Assembly: GCF_035083965.1 (NCBI RefSeq)
Contig: NC_089722.1
Coordinates: 27,240,642 to 27,304,641, forward strand
Length of the DNA stretch: 64,000 nucleotides
Direction: 5' to 3'
DNA from: Branchiostoma lanceolatum
Lineage: Eukaryota; Chordata; Leptocardii; Amphioxiformes; Branchiostomatidae
In this document: positions 61,650 to 64,000 of the stretch, in pieces
How positions within the stretch are numbered: position 1 is the first letter of the stretch
How the letters are laid out: every line of letters begins with the position of its first letter
The notes under the pieces: generated by a model
Database searches by the model: none
What the model saw: only the letters and a program-made list of their open reading frames with translations
What the model was told of the DNA's origin: nothing
Program-made: the position numbers and the translations under genes

Positions 61650-63680
61650 GTGTTTTTTTTATTTTATTTATTTATTTATTTATTCAAATTCACAGATTGC
61701 GTACAATCTGAGGGGAGCCGGCAACAGGAATCTAGTTCCTCTACGAGGCCGACTCCCCCAGAAGATTTACAAAGTTGAGATAAAAACAATAAATGAAAGA
61801 CATCAAATACTGAAAGAAGTACATTAAAAAAATGAGAGTAATAAGGTCAAATGATAAGGAAAACAGGGTAAACGGTTAAGCTATGTCACTATGCAAGATG
61901 AGCAACGACAAGTGGTCGTCCAAGTACATAAGTTATCAACAGAAAATGTGTCACTTAATCGGGATCTATAATATGATATCAAGAGTTTTTTAACGGACTG
62001 TAGAGTGAGGTTTGAGTACATATGTTGGCGAATGTCTAGTGGTAAATTGTTCCAGATGACGGCAATACGACTAAAGTAAGAGAATGAGAATGATTCAGTT
62101 TTACATGGCCGTGGTACAAGTTGGAATTGGTCTGTAGAGCGAAGTGATCTAGTAGGTCTGGATACATTGAGGACATGAGAAATGTTGGTACAGTACACGT
62201 TGCGGAAACATTTGAAAAGAAATAAGATATCAAAAAGTTCTCGTCTGTAACACAATGGTAGAAGGTTGGTATGGGTTAATCTGTCCTTATAGTTAAGTTC
62301 GTAATCATTACAGATGTACTTGGTAGCACGTCTTTGAACACCTTCTACTTTGCGCTGATACAATCTTGTATGCGGTGCCCATACCTGAGAACAGTAGTCT
62401 AAATGTGGTATCACCAGTGATCGATACAAATTGAGTTTAACAGTAAATGGGGCATTAAAGCCTACTGATCTCTTGATCATTGCAAGTCTTGAGTTACATG
62501 TTGATATCTTCTTACGTACATGAGAATTCCAGGATAAGTTATGTTGTACATGAACTCCTAAGTCATTATAACTATCTTGTCGACTGAGTACAGAATCTGA
62601 CATGCTATAAGGGTATTCAACAGGTGAAGTTTTACGTGTCATACTAACAACTGAACACTTAGATGGATGAAATACCATCTCCCAGGTTTTCCCCCAAGCC
62701 ACAAGACGATCTAAGTCGGACTGAAATTTAAAACAATCAAAAATCGAGGTAATTCTTCTAAAACATTTAGCGTCATCTGCAAACATGGCCATTTTACCAA
62801 ATTCAACACAGTCAGGTAAATCATTAACGAATAATAAAAACAAGAATGGCCCTAAAATGGATCCCTGGGGGACACCTGACAACACAGGTAAGTAATCAGA
62901 CATTTCGCCTTCTATGACAGTTCTTTGAAAACGTTCTGAAAGATAGTCGTTAAATAAAGCAAGTAGTTGTCTGGAGAACCCAAAAGATTTCAATTTGTGT
63001 ACTAGGAGTTTATGAGAGACACTATCAAATGCTTTGCAAAAATCCAAGAATATTACGTCAACTTGCCCAGATTTATCCAGTACTTCACCTATTTCCTCGT
63101 AAACTTCTAAAAGTTGGGTGGTAGTGGATTTTCCCTTGACGAAACCATGTTGAAGGGGATAAAGAGTGTTTGACAATAATGGATAAAGAGAGTTGAAAAT
63201 ACATCTTTCGAAAACTTTGCTTGTGATACATAATAACGACACAGGTCTGTAATTAGATACGGCACTCTTATCACCCTTCTTAAAAACAGGAGTAATATTA
63301 GCTTTTTTCCACATACTCGGAATTTTTGCATTGCTCACACATAATTGAAACAGTTTTTCCAATGATGGTGCTAATTGGGCTGCACACTTGTTTAATACCA
63401 TCGCTGGGAGATCGTCCGGCCCTGTGGCCTTTGTAACTTCCAGGTTTTTGAGAATAGATTCAATGGTGCTGACAGAAAATGTAACTGAAGAGATTTTTGG
63501 CACACTAGAAGTATCAATCAAGTCGGGCAACGGGGTTTCCCCATCGGTACAGTTAAAAACAGAGTAAAAGAAGTTATTGAACAATTCTGCCTTCTCCTGA
63601 GCAGACTCAGCAGACTCATCCTGAAATTTCATTTTGTCTGGTAGATTTTTAGACTTTGTCTTTTATACGACAAACTTCGT
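61650..63680 (-). mobile_element. 5'-truncated CR1/Jockey-like LINE
   Basis: On the minus strand a reverse-transcriptase frame (63632-61881) is followed by a 3' UTR of about 220 bp. The UTR has a hairpin-prone GGAGCCGGCAACAGG segment and ends in an (ATAAA/TAAA)n tail near 61650-61685, a CR1/Jockey-style microsatellite-like end. The endonuclease region is absent, so the copy is 5'-truncated near 63660-63680. No target duplication was found, which is usual for this group. Confidence 0.8.
61881..63632 (-). CDS. Non-LTR retrotransposon reverse transcriptase (partial ORF2)
   Basis: 583 codons with no stop. Reverse-transcriptase blocks appear in order: ANITPVFKKGDK then NYRPVSLL (127-134), the LDFCKAFD block with its first catalytic Asp (196-203), SGVPQGSILGP (from 252), and MFADDAK with the FADD active site (284-287). 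Then come the thumb and the conserved YRSLVIPHLDYCSQVW and VQRRATK region typical of CR1/Jockey-type elements. The catalytic aspartates are intact. Missing are the upstream endonuclease and any ORF1. The first Met is only the first ATG of the open frame, not a natural start, and a stop lies just upstream in frame. The intact frame points to recent insertion; independent mobility is unlikely without the 5' half. Confidence 0.9.
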   Translation of the reverse strand: MKFQDESAESAQEKAELFNNFFYSVFNCTDGETPLPDLIDTSSVPKISSVTFSVSTIESILKNLEVTKATGPDDLPAMVLNKCAAQLAPSLEKLFQLCVSNAKIPSMWKKANITPVFKKGDKSAVSNYRPVSLLCITSKVFERCIFNSLYPLLSNTLYPLQHGFVKGKSTTTQLLEVYEEIGEVLDKSGQVDVIFLDFCKAFDSVSHKLLVHKLKSFGFSRQLLALFNDYLSERFQRTVIEGEMSDYLPVLSGVPQGSILGPFLFLLFVNDLPDCVEFGKMAMFADDAKCFRRITSIFDCFKFQSDLDRLVAWGKTWEMVFHPSKCSVVSMTRKTSPVEYPYSMSDSVLSRQDSYNDLGVHVQHNLSWNSHVRKKISTCNSRLAMIKRSVGFNAPFTVKLNLYRSLVIPHLDYCSQVWAPHTRLYQRKVEGVQRRATKYICNDYELNYKDRLTHTNLLPLCYRRELFDILFLFKCFRNVYCTNISHVLNVSRPTRSLRSTDQFQLVPRPCKTESFSFSYFSRIAVIWNNLPLDIRQHMYSNLTLQSVKKLLISYYRSRLSDTFSVDNLCTWTTTCRCSSCIVT

Positions 63681-64000
63681 CATCAGAGGAGCCGAGGGAC
63701 TGTCAATCATTATGCAAATGCTTCTCTGTGACGTCTTTCCTCTGATGTTCGAGGGAACATCCTGCGTTTTGAACACGTATATGGATTTGTGTGACGTAAG
63801 ATATCGAATGACATTTGAATATGATCTTTTCTCTTGGCAATTTCTTAAAACGTTAATGTTCTTGAAAATTGTCGGACCATTTTCTGAACAATCTAATTGC
63901 ATGTAAGTCATACCATATCGCTGTTGCAATAAGCTACATTGAAGTTAGCACAGTGGCGAAATTTATCCAGTGAATCTATCTCGAAAAAAAGAGCAGAATC
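63681..64000. other. Right edge, no feature seen
   Basis: Non-coding flank of the LINE; the short frames on both strands overlap each other and show no family features. Confidence 0.4.

Overview
This is eukaryotic nuclear DNA, with split genes, GT-AG introns and dense non-coding repeats. It looks like a marine invertebrate deuterostome, and amphioxus (Branchiostoma) is my best guess. The guess rests on compact phase-conserved exons, RFamide-type receptor paralogs, many short TIR elements and CR1- and L1-like retrotransposons; no species-specific marker was checked. Most short open frames in the window are chance frames in introns and repeats. I rebuilt genes by joining exons at splice sites whose phases agree.

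Layout. 1-5.2 kb (minus): the first two coding exons of an SLC6 Na+/Cl- dependent transporter, continuing off the left edge. 6.4-8.2 kb (minus): a complete four-exon gene for a centromeric histone H3 variant (CENP-A). 9.35-16.5 kb: a divergent pair of paralogous genes of a family I do not recognise, sharing a VW-x3-EL ... F-V-x-YHDG module. The roughly 0.9 kb between them holds three IRF/ISRE-type motifs, with a fourth in the first intron of the right-hand gene, so this pair is a candidate interferon-like immune locus. 19.4-25.0 kb (minus) and 48.6-58.0 kb (plus): two paralogous class A GPCRs of NPFF/RFamide-receptor type, head to head, with matching intron positions and phases and one intron present in only one copy. 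The 23.6 kb between them holds a 3.4 kb near-perfect inverted repeat (28.80-32.23 kb) bounded by TTAA, built of about 185-bp tandem units. It carries a perfect RFX X-box palindrome in each arm. A second inverted repeat (37.1-38.6 kb), tandem arrays and foldbacks lie in the same interval. 61.65-63.68 kb (minus): a 5'-truncated CR1/Jockey-like LINE with an open reverse transcriptase frame.

Several small DNA transposons can be delimited with their target duplications (1395-1559, 2737-3087, 11529-11975, 53330-53773). A 5'-truncated L1-like copy with a 12-bp duplication sits in the last-but-one intron of the right-hand GPCR. No tRNA, rRNA, CRISPR or bacterial operon structure was seen.

The genes do not form one pathway. 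The functional links proposed are within pairs: the orphan pair probably shares a promoter region, and the receptor pair arose by duplication and inversion.
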